Shown here: positions 10,045 to 21,244 of the stretch, piece by piece | Layout: each line of letters starts with the position of its first letter | Numbering within the stretch: the first letter of the stretch is position 1 | NCBI GenBank assembly: GCA_963575645.1 | Contig: OY754473.1 | Coordinates: 558,001 to 622,000 of the forward strand | Direction of reading: 5' to 3' | DNA length: 64,000 bases | Origin: Xanthostigma xanthostigma | Lineage: Eukaryota > Arthropoda > Insecta > Raphidioptera > Raphidiidae | The notes under the pieces: model-generated | The model's input: the letters and a program-made list of their open reading frames with translations, nothing else | What the model was told of the DNA's origin: nothing | Databases searched by the model: none | Position numbers and translations under genes: made by a program

Positions 10045-10461
10045 CTAATCAGTATCACCATTGTCGTCGTTTATTTGTGTATTTGCCAGGAACATAGTCA
10101 GAAGTTCGGCGTCCGTTATACTTTGGTCGTCTTCGTCATCTGATACTGTTGGTGACGGGCACGGTGTTGGGTGACGCGGCATGCGCCTTAATGTTGTTTG
10201 TTCCAAGTGCTCGGATGTGCCGGCGTTTTTTAACCGAACCGTTCTTTTGAGTATATAAGAAGCATTTTTTGATCGCGAATCGCACTTCTTAAATCCTGAA
10301 GAGGTTGTGGGTTTCTGGACAGAAGATAGCGTATCTCTTTTTTTGGAGCTAGCTCTTGCCTTATTGCTCCTTTGTTCTCCTTTCCTGGGATAAATTGGAG
10401 TGACCGTAGGATCAAAGCTAATCTTCTGATTATTTTTCAAGCAGCTCGGTATTTTCCTCAT
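10045..10461 (-). CDS. Hypothetical protein, basic N-terminus and acidic C-terminus
   Basis: A 138-codon ORF. Residues 1-85 are Lys/Arg/Ser-rich (QRSNKARASSKKR, SRSKNASYILKRTVRLKN); residues 105-138 are acidic (SDDEDDQSITDAELLTMF). No signal peptide, membrane segment or catalytic motif is visible. The charge pattern would fit a nucleic-acid-binding structural protein or ORF1 of a mobile element, and it lies upstream of, and on the same strand as, the unrecognised fragment at 9345-8770; but I cannot name a family. It could be a complete small gene or an exon. Confidence 0.45.
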   Translation of the reverse strand: MRKIPSCLKNNQKISFDPTVTPIYPRKGEQRSNKARASSKKRDTLSSVQKPTTSSGFKKCDSRSKNASYILKRTVRLKNAGTSEHLEQTTLRRMPRHPTPCPSPTVSDDEDDQSITDAELLTMFLANTQINDDNGDTD

Positions 10462-10535
10462 GACTGTTTGAATATCAAATTAAATTATTTCGAGTGTATT
10501 TCTGGAACCGCATTATTGTGAACTTATCAACACTA

Positions 10536-10620
10536 GAAAAACTAAATATTTTTGTGTACCATTAATATAACATCTAGTTGTACATGTTATATTAATGGTA
10601 CACAAAAATTTTTAGTTTTC
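10536..10620. repeat. Fold-back repeat, 37-38 bp arms
   Basis: Arms 10536-10573 and 10584-10620. The inner 25 bases (TTTTTGTGTACCATTAATAT and on) pair perfectly; a 10-base loop separates them. Confidence 0.85.
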
Positions 10621-11350
10621 CTTAAAAATTGAATTTTTTGGACGTCCCCTAAAAAGCTTTCTTTTGATGAAAAAACGTAAGGACAAGCTTTAAAAAAATA
10701 ATAAGTGCCGCAAAACGATCTAAGTTCATTTTTTGGTAAAATCGTATTTTTTTCGGAATTTCTCACAACAGTGCTAATAATGAGCCGTACTGTGAGATAA
10801 TGAATTTTCTGGACCAATAGGAACGCAGTAGCAAGCCCAAGTCGTTAAATAATGAAAAAAAAAAAAAAAACTGCACAGCTTCTGGACCAATAGGAACGTG
10901 GTAGGCGGTATTGTATATATGAAAACAGCATCGCAATTCAGTGAAAGTCAGAGCCATCTTGTGTGCATCGAGGACGGTGGGTACGTCAATCACATTACTC
11001 GTGCTAGTTGAATAAAATATTATGTGCGACCATTGATCGAAGGAGAATATTCCACTCGCGTGCGTGTTACCGCATTCGCTACGCTCATGGAACCTTCTCC
11101 TTCTCTCACTAGTCGCACAATATACTATTTTTGCATTCATAACATCATGTTAATGCTTATTTTTTAATGATTTGTAAGTTTTATTTAATAATTCATCATT
11201 ACCTTTAAATGTAACACAAATCTCTCAAAAAATCAATTTGTTACACTAATTCTTCCGTTACCCAACTCTTACGATGATGTTTGTTTAACTTTCAATTTAG
11301 GATAGCAATGACTAAAACAATACAAACTATCATACATTTCATTTACATTT
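10621..11350. other. Intergenic with a short direct repeat
   Basis: CTGGACCAATAGGAACG occurs at 10809-10825 and again at 10882-10898, next to an A-run. ORFs here have no recognisable domain. Confidence 0.4.
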
Positions 11351-12260
11351 ATAATGGGTGTTTTTTTAGAGGTATACAAATTTAAAATGAAATAAAACAC
11401 GTAAAAATAAGGTTGCTGGCCACGTTGTTGGCTTTTTTTTAAATATAATTTTATGCCATTAATGTTTAAATATGATTTCGGGCATATGGGCGCCACGGCT
11501 GGCTTGAATAAAGCGCAATCGGGAAGTCCAATTTTCGATCACTTTATCGAGCATCTGGGGCCGTATATCGCCAATAGCGCGGCGAATGTTGACTTCCAAG
11601 TGATCCAACGTCTGTGGTTTATCGGCGTAGACTAGTGACTTCACGTATTCCCAAAGAAAGTAATCCATACGTGTGAGATCAAAATTTTGCGTTGAAAAAG
11701 AGGATCAAGCTGAATATTGTTTTCGGCCCATTCACCGAACGTATGGCGCGCATAATGGTCACGCGGCTTTAACTCTTGCACAAGCTGGATCTTGTAAGCT
11801 CGTAAGCCAAGATCTTTTCGCAAAACCTTCCACAACGTGGATAGGCACAGTCCCAATTGCTGTGCACGACGGCGTATCGACTCATTCGGGTCCTCCTCAA
11901 CACTACGCACCACAGCAGCAATGGCATCTTCTGTGCGCACTGTATGGCGTCTTTGTGGATGCGTATTATCAACTAGAGTATGCGTAGTTCGAAAACGATC
12001 CATGGTTTTCCGAATAACTTGCTCGGATGGACGATTATGTCGACCGTAAAATGGACGTAGCGCACGGTATGTTTGGCAAACTGAACAATAATTTTCAAAA
12101 TAAATTTGCACAATTTGCAAGCGTTGTACTGATGTAAGTCTATTCATGGTGAAATGGCAAAACATACTGACCACAAATCATCTGTCAACTGTCAAATTAA
12201 CTGTCACTTGAAACTGTGCTGCCAATTTCAAAACGAACCTCCAAAAAAAACACCCTTTAT
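11351..12260 (-). mobile_element. DUF4817-type mariner element, internally deleted
   Basis: Terminal inverted repeats: left ATAATGGGTGTTTTTTT at 11351, right AAAAAAAACACCCTTTAT ending 12260. The roughly 910-bp element holds a transposase gene missing its catalytic middle (see next entry). Full-length members are expected to be several hundred bases longer. The exact TA target duplication is ambiguous because the TIR itself starts with TA-rich sequence. Confidence 0.8.
11459..12147 (-). pseudogene. Mariner-like transposase lacking the DDE core
   Basis: Start chosen at MNRLTSVQRLQIV (12147), the usual start of this family; an in-frame ATG lies nine codons upstream. Residues 1-110 form the helix-turn-helix region (PSEQVIRKTMDRF, IRRRAQQLGLCLSTLWKVLR). 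The frame reaches LFQRKILIS and then jumps to sequence equivalent to the C-terminal end: DYFLWEYVKSLVYADKPQTL and MPEIIFKH in another frame. The FSDEAHF, QDGA and third catalytic motifs are all absent. So an internal deletion, plus a frameshift, removed the active site; the DNA-binding half could in principle still be made. Confidence 0.85.
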
Positions 12261-12655
12261 TTGAAAATGAACATGTTATAAAATAAAATTATATCACTTA
12301 CTGGTGAGTTCTATGCGTTCGTTACCACTAATTAATCACTAGTTTTCAGGCGAAAGGATTACCATTAGTAATCTGGTTAGTGACAAAACTTCTAAGTATT
12401 ATTAAGACCACCAGACGTGACTGTGCAGAATGCTCATTTTGAATTGAAACTGAACACGGCATTTTTTTGAGGAATTTTATTTACGGCAATATTTTCAATA
12501 ACAACGAACAATTAATTATTATTAATAATAAATAATCAATATGATTAGATCTCTTTACCACATTGTTTTCAATAAATAATGCATGTAGATGTAACCACTA
12601 CAATAGGAAATAATACTTTCCTCGACCGCAAGAATACAATTATTTATAAACATTT
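12261..12655. other. Intergenic, nothing recognised
   Basis: AT-rich, no ORF of note. Confidence 0.4.
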
Positions 12656-13115
12656 ATTCCAACAGCGATAACGGCACTTTCCCCTTTAACAACTCTTTTT
12701 TCTTTTTTTCTTCAAGTTTTTCTGTTTTTATTATCTTTTCTGCTTCTTTTAATGCTTTGTTTTTCAATCTTTCAGCTTTTTCATCTTCTGGTTTCTGTTT
12801 TTTTTGCCTCTTTACTCTCATTACATTTGAGCCACGAATCAGAGGTCTAAAGTGGGTACTTTTTCATTAGCCTTTCTTTTTTTTTTAAATCTTTGTCTTT
12901 CAAAGGTCAAAACAAAGCATTTTTTAATGGAGAAGGCACATTTGGAGAGGTTAGTTTAGCACTAGGAGGTGAAGATTCATGCGCTGTATTCACAGATGAA
13001 ACTTGCGAGCTTGTTGAGTCTTCAATTTGATTCTCGGAAGTAATTTTCATTAATTCATGATTGACAGGTATATCAAATCTCCATCATCATTCACGTCGTA
13101 AACAGAGACTTCTTG
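12656..13115 (-). pseudogene. Degenerate pogo/Tigger-type transposase tail
   Basis: On the minus strand, broken frames give SPPSAKLTSPNVPSPLKNAL followed by a Lys-rich coiled-coil-like stretch (EDEKAERLKNKALKEAEKII). A S/P-rich stretch, a PSPLKNALF motif and a lysine/glutamate tail are what I expect at the C-terminus of insect pogo-like (DDE_1) transposases. Several stops and frameshifts are present. The call rests on this short pattern, so it is tentative. Confidence 0.4.
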
Positions 13116-13241
13116 TGGTGGCTGTGATTCTAAAAAAGCCATAAAAAAATGTTACATATCAGTACAATACAAATCAATTCTTTAAAGTCGTCGGCAAAAA
13201 TATAGTACAAATACGCATTATATAATTTTTATTCGCTGTTG

Positions 13242-13999
13242 ATTCAATCTATATATTTTGTACATAAATCAAAAGATGGAGCAAAACAGTATCACAGCTA
13301 GTTTTATTCTCAGAGAACGAGTGTAATGCTCGGCTCTGAGACGTTATGAACTAGGTTTGGTTGATAACTTAATTTATATTGAAATATAAACCAAAAAAAA
13401 TTCTCTACTTTTTTTACAAAAAAATACAAATAAAATGCAAATATATGATACCTTTTCTTATACACTAAGTTAATCACAAAATGTAACTTCAGATATTCTT
13501 CTGACGGCTTACTAACTACTATTAACTACGATTGCTAACTTACTACTTAACTACAATCTACCATCGTAGATAAATTATTTTGATGATTTAAAAATTGTAT
13601 GACTAATCTATTTGATACTTATCTTAAAAATAATAACAAAAACATAAATAAAGCCCTATTACTAATGACAGATTATTAACTAAGTATAATTACATTAATA
13701 ATATTGCTTAACAACTAATATTAAATGATATTTTCGGTGAATTTTATCACTTTTATTAAATTACTTATTTTCCTAAAATGAAAAATCCTTTGAAGTTTGA
13801 ATAGACCCATTGTTTAATTTTACAGTAAAATGAATTCATTCTAAAGTTTAAAATCCATCTCGTAGTTTATTTTATTTTATCGCCATGTAAGAAAAACTAC
13901 TTTTAATTTGGTAATCTGTCGATTCATTCTATACATTTTGTACATAATTTAAAAGATTGGGCAAACGGTACCACCGCTGGTTTTATTCTCAGAGAACAA
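13242..13999. repeat. Two about 80-bp diverged direct repeats
   Basis: 13242-13322 and 13919-13999 share the order GATTCA, TATATTTTGTACATAA, AAAAGAT, GGGCAAA/GGAGCAAA, and GGTTTTATTCTCAGAGAAC. The sequence between and around is AT-rich with no gene, so the pair may be two copies of one repeat unit or the ends of an unrecognised element. Confidence 0.6.
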
Positions 14000-14112
14000 G
14001 TCATCAACACAATCCCATTTCCCAGACAAACGCTTTACGTGACAAACATAAATGACATATTATGTGAAAGATAACTCTAATAATTTAGAGAGATGATGAT
14101 CCTGTTCAAATG

Positions 14113-14714
14113 TTGGAAGATTAAAAAGGAAGAATCCTGGTGGCATAGGATCGATGAACAAAGCAAATACTGAAGGTTTTTATTGCATTTTATTGTCTGA
14201 CGTTTCGGCAATCTTTATGCCATCTTCGGAGAATCTAGAAGATTCAAAATATGAAAAGTTTTAAATTATTGTTGTTACATTTGTTATTGTTAAAGTTATT
14301 GATCTTAAAGTTGTTATTGAATTATTGTTGTTAAAATTAAAGTTAAAATTTGGAAGTAAAATAAATAAACTTACCAATGCTGTCTGTTTTCTCAGTACTA
14401 TTGTTGTGTGTAAAATAAATTAAATTACACACAACAATAGTACTGAGAAAACAGACAGCATTGCTAAGTTTATTTATTTTACTTACAAATTTTAACTTTA
14501 ATTTTAACAATAACAACTTTAAGATCAATAACTTTAACAATAACAAATGTAACAACAATAATTTAAAACTTTTCATATTTTGAATCTTCTAGATTCTCCG
14601 AAGATGGCATAAAGATTGCCGAAACGTCAGACAATAAAATGCAATAAAATCCTTCAGTATTTGCTTTGTTCATCGATCCTATGCCACCAGGATTCTTCCT
14701 TTTTAATCTTCCAA
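14113..14714. repeat. 602-bp near-perfect palindrome
   Basis: Arms 14113-14413 and 14425-14714 with an 11-base loop. The outer arms contain GAAGATGGCATAAAGATTGC followed by CGAAACGTCAG, the kind of terminal sequence often seen at Penelope-like elements. There is no gene; ORFs in it are by-products. It sits directly after the truncated mariner gene, whose C-terminus is lost at this side. Confidence 0.9.
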
Positions 14715-14879
14715 TAAATGACATAATCTGCTTTTACAGGCAGGAGAGATAAAGTCTATAGTGCCAGTTAATTTATAGGAATAATTATGTAAATTGTGAA
14801 TGCTAGGAATATTTTTTATTTTTATTGTTGATAGATGAATTTGCAAAAAATATTTCAATAAATATTCCTGTAGACATTT

Positions 14880-15673
14880 GGTTGATGACTTGTTCTGTTC
14901 AAGAAGTATCGAATCATGATTGTTCTGTGAGCCCCCGCCCCATCGTGCTGATACCACATTCTTCTTCGAATGTCTAGAGAAACATCTTCCGGAAGAACCG
15001 GCAGTTCATTCTGTATAAGATTCAGGTAGACATGTTGGTTCATCATCCCTTGGAAGAAATATGGCCCTATTATTTTTTCACCAATTACACCGCCCCAAAC
15101 ATTAACGGCCCAACGAGTTTGAATTGATCTATTTCTTCTCCAAGATGGTTGTTCTTCTGCGTAATAATGAGCATTGTGCGTATTCACGCCTCCACAGTTC
15201 TCAAATTTAGCTTCATCACTGAACAATACTCGATCGAAAAAAAATGGATCCCGGGCGAGTTGATTATGGCTCCAATTACAAAATTGCAGTCGGCGGACGG
15301 GATCTTCGGGTGTAAGAGCTTGTGTCAAGTGCACATGATACGGGTGAAACTTAAAATGCCTTGTTATCCTGTTTACTGATGACTTGGAAATCCCGTGAAT
15401 TCGTTGAGCGCCCCTAGTTGAGATATGAGGATTTATTGTTATTGCACCAATTGTTGTCAAAGAATGTAACAAACGCAGTTCTGTTTTCTTTCTGTTTCGC
15501 TGTAAATGCCCACGGCCAGCCCGGTCAACCAAGTCGCGAATTGTCCGACGACATGGCGGTCGATCACCTGGATATCTCAGCGGGTATAAACGGACTGCCT
15601 GCGAATAATTACCACGTGCTTCACCAAGAACTTTTGCCATATTATTTATTTCACGTGGACTGTAATCAGCCAT
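14880..15673 (-). pseudogene. Mariner-like transposase, C-terminus truncated
   Basis: Start chosen at MADYSPREINNMAKVLGEAR (15673); upstream codons look like leader. The N-terminal helix-turn-helix part runs to about residue 130; VLFSDEAKFENCGG carries the first Asp and QHDGAGAH the second. The expected SPDLTPLDFF third motif is missing, and the frame ends in unrelated sequence (TSHQPNVYRNIY) about 170 bases before the 602-bp palindrome. The gene is therefore catalytically dead. Same DUF4817-type family as 11351-12260 but clearly a different lineage. Confidence 0.85.
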
Positions 15674-15937
15674 AATTGCACGAACACAAAACACAATCAC
15701 TAGAGAAGTTGATACGAAAGGTTCTTGTAATGGCTGGTATTCAATATGAAATTTGCTATTCGTTGCCATGGTTACCTAGATAATATGTTCCATGTCATGC
15801 TTAACTAATTTATTTATCTGACAGATCTACAAAATAAAAGAACAGCTTATTTTTCGTTATTTTCAAAATATAAAAAATAGGTATCTGGAATAAAATAAGC
15901 ATTATTGCACAAGACACAATTTTATTTTATACATTAC

Positions 15938-16430
15938 CTATAAAACAAATGGAAGTCGTCTTTTTGTATTTGCTAATCGGGAGATAATATTTGAGACGTC
16001 TGGTACTATTTCCGGGTGAATGTTTAGAAGAGCTAAACCTGTTAATCGCTCTTCTAACATGTTAGCTCTCAACCACGTTTTTACACGCCTAAGCGTAGAA
16101 AAGGATCGCTCTGCTGTCGCACCAGTTATGGGAAGAGTTGCCAGAGTTTTGTGATATGTCTTTATATTTGGATATAAATCATCATCACAAACTTCGATGG
16201 CAGAAACTACACAGTTAGGAAGTTTCGTATCAGCATTTTCTGTGACCTCCCGTTTCCACTTTGTAATCCATAGCTGATACTCTGTAACGACAGTGGCAGC
16301 AGGAACATTTAAAAAATGAGAATATAATTCAGATACTTTCTTGACATTAAGAAGATCTTCTGTATATTCAGATTTCGGTATAAAAATGCCTAATCCGAAC
16401 AAGTTTATTGTATCCGCAGAAAGATTTGGG
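15938..16430 (-). pseudogene. hAT transposase C-terminal fragment (P52rIPK/THAP12-like)
   Basis: The hAT dimerisation domain is well preserved: TLPITGATAERSFSTLRRVK then TWLRANMLEERLTGLALLNI. It ends at a natural stop (15938). Upstream, the frame runs into a G/C homopolymer block and the sequence CTTCGGACCGCGCCTG near 16480, which looks like a hAT TIR. So a terminus lies close to the C-terminal coding part, and the element is internally deleted. Confidence 0.8.
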
Positions 16431-16506
16431 GGGGGGGTCATGTCCCCTGTGACACCCCCCCCCCTTCGGACCGCGCCTGGTTGTATAGAGTGTTTTAATT
16501 GGCTAA

Positions 16507-16585
16507 CAGTGTAAACCAAACAAACCTGTGTTCGTTTTAAGGAATTTTTCGTTAAATAGAAGTTTGCTATATAGAGTTTACACTG
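16507..16585. repeat. Small inverted-repeat unit
   Basis: CAGTGTAAAC at 16507 and GTTTACACTG at about 16576 in inverted orientation, TA-rich at both sides. May be a very short pogo-type miniature element; could also be chance. Confidence 0.35.
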
Positions 16586-16610
16586 TATATAAGTAAATAC
16601 TGGGAAAATC

Positions 16611-17340
16611 TTAAGCGAGTATTTTTTCAACAATGAAACAAATTTTACTTTCGCATTTAATTTGAACAAAATCGTCTTCTTCATTACCGTGGCATGGAAA
16701 TACTTTTGATGAAATATTTGCTGTATATTCGTATGCCTTTAATTTATTTTTGGTGTTCATATTTTGAATAAAAACTAGTACACATGTCATTGTCAATTCT
16801 GACACAATAACGGGATCTAAATCAATTGGGCGTCGGAATATTCTAAATACTGCAGTTAAAATTCCGAACGTGTTTTCCACCACAACTCGGGATCTAGACA
16901 GACATTGATTAAATCTCCTTTTTGGTGAACCCAAATCATGATTACCAGGATATGGTTTCATTACATGTGCACTTAGTGCAAAAGCACCATCGCCTATAAA
17001 GACGTATGGCACATCAGTATTTGATCCGGGTAGGGGGCATGGCGTGGGTAAATTCAACTCGTTTCTGCAGATATATTGCCATAATAATGAATTGTTGAAA
17101 ACGCCACCATCACTTATTCTTCCTTGACTTCCTATGTCAGCAAATATAAATTTATAATTGCTATCTACTAATGCCATTAAGACAATGCTGAAAGTCTTCT
17201 TATAGTTGTAAAACTCAGTTCCACTATGAAATGGGTTTTCAATTACTACATGTTTGCCATCTAGTGAACCAATGCAATGTGGAAATTTTCTTCTATATCC
17301 TCTTTCTATAGCTAACCACTCTTCGGCTGTTGTGGGCATC
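16611..17340 (-). pseudogene. PIF/Harbinger nuclease (HARBI1-like), N-terminus missing
   Basis: The exon starts at MPTTAEEWLAIE after a good acceptor (TTATTATTCCAG) near 17341. It carries the DDE_Tnp_4 catalytic triad: SLDGKH (first Asp), YVFIGDGAF (second Asp) and RVVVENTFGIL (Glu), all intact. The last 30 residues (NEEDDFVQIKCESK) are unlike the usual tail. The first exon (helix-turn-helix N-terminus) is not found upstream, where a partner MADF/BESS gene lies on the plus strand. In this superfamily the nuclease cuts TWA sites together with a Myb/MADF partner. Confidence 0.85.
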
Positions 17341-17399
17341 TGGAATAATAAATGCATTATGTCACTAATAAAGAAAACAAAATATGTTTTTTTTTTTCA

Positions 17400-17746
17400 G
17401 GAATCATCGACAACGACCCAAGTGTGCCAAGAAAGTATCGGAGATGAAACAATGGAAACACCTTTATCACCAGTTTCAACAGAAGAAACGCAACCGACTT
17501 CGAGGAAAAAAACACGTCGTCGCCCTACACTTGATCCAGCTGAACAGCAAATGGCTACAGCTTTCGGTCAGTTGACTAATGTTTTAAATCAACGTCAAGC
17601 TACACCTCAAATCATACCTAAAAAAGACGATGAGTGCGATTTATACGCTAAGCTTTTGGCTACAAAGCTGCGGGAATTTAATAAAGATGAACGAAAATTA
17701 TTGATGTACGAAATAGATGGCTTATTCGTTAATAGAATTCAGTTAT
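17400..17746 (+). pseudogene. Harbinger partner protein, BESS-like C-terminal exon
   Basis: A strong acceptor (T-run then CAG, ending about 17400) opens an exon with SRKKTRRRPTLDPAEQQMAT and the BESS-like DLYAKLLATKLREF then KDERKLLMYEIDGLF, ending at a stop (17746). The MADF domain would be in an upstream exon, which is absent, because that side holds the divergent nuclease gene. Interrupted downstream by Gypsy sequence. Confidence 0.7.
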
Positions 17747-19008
17747 AGATGCGGTCAAGATTATTCCAAGTCACATAAGTGTCCAGCCATGAATGCCACG
17801 TGCTACAAGTGCAATGGTAAGAATCATTTTGCGAATGTGTGCAACACTAAGAATATTACAGAATTAAAGATAGAAAACGGTGAGACTAGTAAAAATAATG
17901 AAGATACTATTTTTGTAGGCAATATTGAATTAGTAAATTGTGTTAAAAAAGAATTTGATTGGATTCAGACAATGATTATAAATAAACAAAAAATTAATTT
18001 AAAAATCGATACAGGTGCTCAAACTAATGTCATTTCACTCGATCATTTCAAAAAATTGGGCCTGAATCGAAATATTATTAATAAAACAGTCAATTTTAAA
18101 ATTTCTACTTTGAGCAATGAAAATATTTCCATTGAAGGAATTTGTACTTTAGAATGTCTATTACCCAACAGTGGTCACGTAACAAAAATCGATTTTGTGA
18201 TTGTAAAACAAAATTGTACTCCTCTTCTTGGTTTAGCTTCATGTAAAGCGTTGAATTCAATTGAACGCAATATCTGCACAGTCAATACTGAAATATTAAA
18301 TTGTAATAAAATTTTGTCAAACTTTAAAAATTTATTTAACGATGGGGTAGGATGCTTAGACACTTCTTACCATATAACTTTAATGGAAAATGCAGAGCCG
18401 AAAATTGACTCAGCTAGAAAAATCCTTTATATTTACATGAACAGCTACACAAAGAATTAAATACAATGGTAGATCTTGATATTATTGAAAAAGTATTTAA
18501 GCCCACTGAATTTGTTAATTCTAAGATAATAGTTTAAGGATATGTTTAGATCCACGTCACTTAAATAAATTTATTTTAAGACCAAGATTTCAACTACCTT
18601 CTGTTGATGAAATAATTTATAAGTTAAAAGATGCTAAATATTTATCTATAGATACTGGACTGTAGTTCTGGATTTTGGATGATTCCTTTAGACGACTATA
18701 GTTCTAGTTTATGTACTTTCGCGACTCCATTTGGGAGATATCGCTACAAACGCTTACCATTTGGCATAAGCTGTTCGAGTGAAGCGTTTCAACAAATAAT
18801 TTCTCAGCTGTTCGAAAACTGTGATGATGTTGCCTCTTTTATTGATGACATCATTATTTGGGGAAAAACCCTTGAAGAACATAATGAGAGATTAGCTTCC
18901 GCATTAAAAATTGCTCAAATTAGTAATTTAAAATTTAATGCACAAAAATGCAAATTTGGTGTCCAAGAAATTAAATTTTTAAGACAAATAATCAATACTG
19001 ATAAATGA
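17738..19008 (+). pseudogene. Gypsy (Ty3) gag-pol fragment: zinc knuckles, protease, reverse transcriptase
   Basis: Begins with two CCHC-like knuckles (CGQDYSKSHKCPAMNATC, CYKCNGKNHFANVC), then the aspartic protease LKIDTGAQTNVIS and LLGLASCKAL. After a frameshift near 18430 the RT follows: FQLPSVDEII, then FATPFGRYRYKRLPFGI and the catalytic SFIDDIIIWGK. Stops and frameshifts occur near 18535 and 18665. RNase H and integrase are missing; the sequence stops at 19008 where non-LTR and Penelope remnants start. Confidence 0.85.
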
Positions 19009-19130
19009 ATACTATAACATAAATTTTAAGAATATTTTGTAATATATATTATGTAGTACCTACTATCTTCTGACGTATTCTATGCTCTTTTTAGTTGCAA
19101 AAGTGAATAAAGCATTATTATTATCATATA
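19009..19130 (+). other. Likely non-LTR retroelement 3' end
   Basis: Ends in GTGAATAAAGCATTATTATTA, a simple-repeat tail common at 3' ends of insect LINEs or SINEs. Confidence 0.35.
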
Positions 19131-19530
19131 ACTGAGAGAGAACATTCGTATGATTGTAGCAATTTCTTCAAAATTTTACATAAAACACAAAAAGGTCTAA
19201 TTCTGAATGAATTAGAAAAATTTGAAATAATTAAAAACAATATTTTTTTAAATACAGAAAATAATTTAAATTTAATTTTTAGTAACATTGAAAATAACAA
19301 CTTATATAAACAAATTATACAGTTCTACAATTTATGTCACTAATCTATACTTGACTTTCCCTTACCCTTCAAAAATAGCCAGTATTTGTCATTTTTCATA
19401 TTTTTTTAAAAATGTCTAACAATTCCATTAAGATGTATCAAATTATACATTCATTGTGTGAGAAATAATTTTATCTGATGATGACTTAGTTCGAAAGCGC
19501 TTATAATATAATAAAAAAATTTTTACTTTG
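19131..19530 (+). pseudogene. Penelope-like element 3' end
   Basis: Broken frame reading FFKILHKTQKGLILNELEKF then EIIKNNIFLNTENN, as at the end of Penelope-like ORFs after the GIY-YIG domain, to about 19341. Downstream is non-coding with CTGATGATGACTTAGTTCGA near 19477, similar in layout to 8323-8351. Confidence 0.5.
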
Positions 19531-19625
19531 GAATGGTTTTTCTTTACATTTAAAAGTTTACCTTTTACAAGGACGTATTATACCTGGAACTTCGAAATAT
19601 ATAGTGTGGAGCACAACTAACGCTA

Positions 19626-20260
19626 ATTGGTGCCAAATAAGCCACACAAAGTAGGATCCACTCTATTCGGGTTTCAAGACAACATGACTCTAGTCTCATA
19701 TGTGAGCAAAAAGAATAAGGCTGTAATTTTATTGTCAACTATGCACGATGCAGGTGAAATTGACGAGACCACTGACAAGCCACAAATCACTTTGGATTAT
19801 AATATAATGTGGCGTTGATACAGTTGACCAGAAATGTGCATCATACACAATACAAAGAATAACTAGAAGATGGCCTCTTGCATTTTTTTTCGGATGCTTG
19901 ATATTGCCGGAATCAATTCTGAAATTATATACAATAATACTAAGCCTTTTAGCTGATCCTCCTAGAAGACGTATTTTCCTAACTGAATTACCTTAGTTTG
20001 ATGATCATCTTAAAGATCGAGCTAAAATACCAACGCGTCCCAAGGAAATAACAGCTTTTCATTCAAAATATCGCCCAGTACATGAAGCAGCAGTTATCCG
20101 AAATCCTAATGGACGGTGCCATGTTTGCAGTTCTAAAAAGAACAATAGATCCACAGTTACATGTAGTAGTTCATGCCAAAATTTTGTTTGTAAGGGACAC
20201 AGCACTAAGACTGTTACCTGCCAAAATTATTTGCCTACTCAAGTGGACGAAGAAGATTAG
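19626..20260 (+). pseudogene. piggyBac transposase C-terminal half
   Basis: The 63-codon ORF holds VGSTLFGFQDNMTLVSYVSK and AVILLSTMHDAGEID. With frameshifts, the reading goes on through GGVDTVDQ-like sequence, RRWPLAFFF-like sequence and ends with the cysteine-rich finger of piggyBac proteins (NGRCHVCSSKKNN, CSSSCQNFVCKGH) near 20260. This is the DDE_Tnp_1_7 family. The first half is missing. Several indels make it non-functional. Confidence 0.8.
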
Positions 20261-20500
20261 AAATAAGTATTATTTTTTTGTTTTTGTTAGAAATAAGATT
20301 TGTTTTGTTAGAGAGTTACGTTTTATTTACATTTCATTTTTTTTACTTTTCAGAAATTAGCATTTAAAATATCAAAGTAAGTCTGGCACCGACCTCACTA
20401 TTGTTATTATTCACAGGCACTTTAGTGGGGGTTTAAGGAGTGTGTTGACGTGTTCAGTTTTAATTTTTGATGAATCGTTTTTTTGTGAGTGACTCTTTAA

Positions 20501-20720
20501 AATGGCGAACGCAAAACCAATTGCTGGGCCTTCTAGACCAAAAGAAAAAATTAAGAAACCACTAACTTCATGATGAATTGCTTCGGATTCTTGAAGAAGA
20601 TGACTTTAGTGACGATATAAGTGATCTGGAAAGCGAAGATGAAACTGTGCAGTTGGACGAGATATCTATAATATTGCATAGTCTAGCTCGTTTGGACTAT
20701 AAAAGTTTTAAATAACGGTG
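20501..20720 (+). pseudogene. piggyBac transposase N-terminal fragment
   Basis: ATG at 20502 starts MANAKPIAGPSRPKEKIKK; after a frameshift the acidic ELLRILEEDDFSDDISDLES follows, typical of piggyBac N-termini. It lies downstream of the C-terminal fragment on the same strand, so it belongs to a second copy, truncated soon after. Confidence 0.6.
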
Positions 20721-21240
20721 CAAAGTGCTCAACTGATTAGGACTAGGAAACGTTATAAATAATCAAGACATTATTGAGAGAAATTATAATACGTAGTGCC
20801 TTCTTTTAAGAAACGAAGTACTGTTAGCATTTCTGGTTTGTTGTTGTCGTCGTTTGTTATTATATAGACTAGTAAATTATGAGTGTTTATGTAAAAGACC
20901 CTTGTATATTTCACGGTGATAACTACGTGTTATAAGATAAACATCGACAGATGAGATAGAAAGAGGGATGCAGTTTTTAGGGCATTCTTGCACAAACTGT
21001 TGTAGAGTTAACTGCTTAAAATTGAATATCATCTTTATTAATAATTGTAGTAAATAATTAAATTCTTTTATGTAATTGTTATTTTATTTCTACGTTATTT
21101 CCAACTATTGTTAATTCCTCACTATTAAAGTGAAATAGATAATTGTGTTCATATTTTTATAAAATAAAAGTTATATTGAAATAGTACAAAATTATTATTA
21201 TTGTTTTAAAACAAAAGTTTACAGTACTTATATAGATAAA
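20721..21240. other. Intergenic, nothing recognised
   Basis: AT-rich, no gene seen; may include degraded LTR sequence upstream of the Gypsy gag remnant. Confidence 0.35.
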
Positions 21241-21244
21241 AGAC

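Noticed and set aside
11673..12049. Plus-strand ORFs over the mariner element
   Set aside because: Antisense of the transposase helix-turn-helix region.
14343..14576. Leu/Lys-rich 77-codon ORF
   Set aside because: Lies inside the 602-bp palindrome and reflects TTATTG-type simple sequence.
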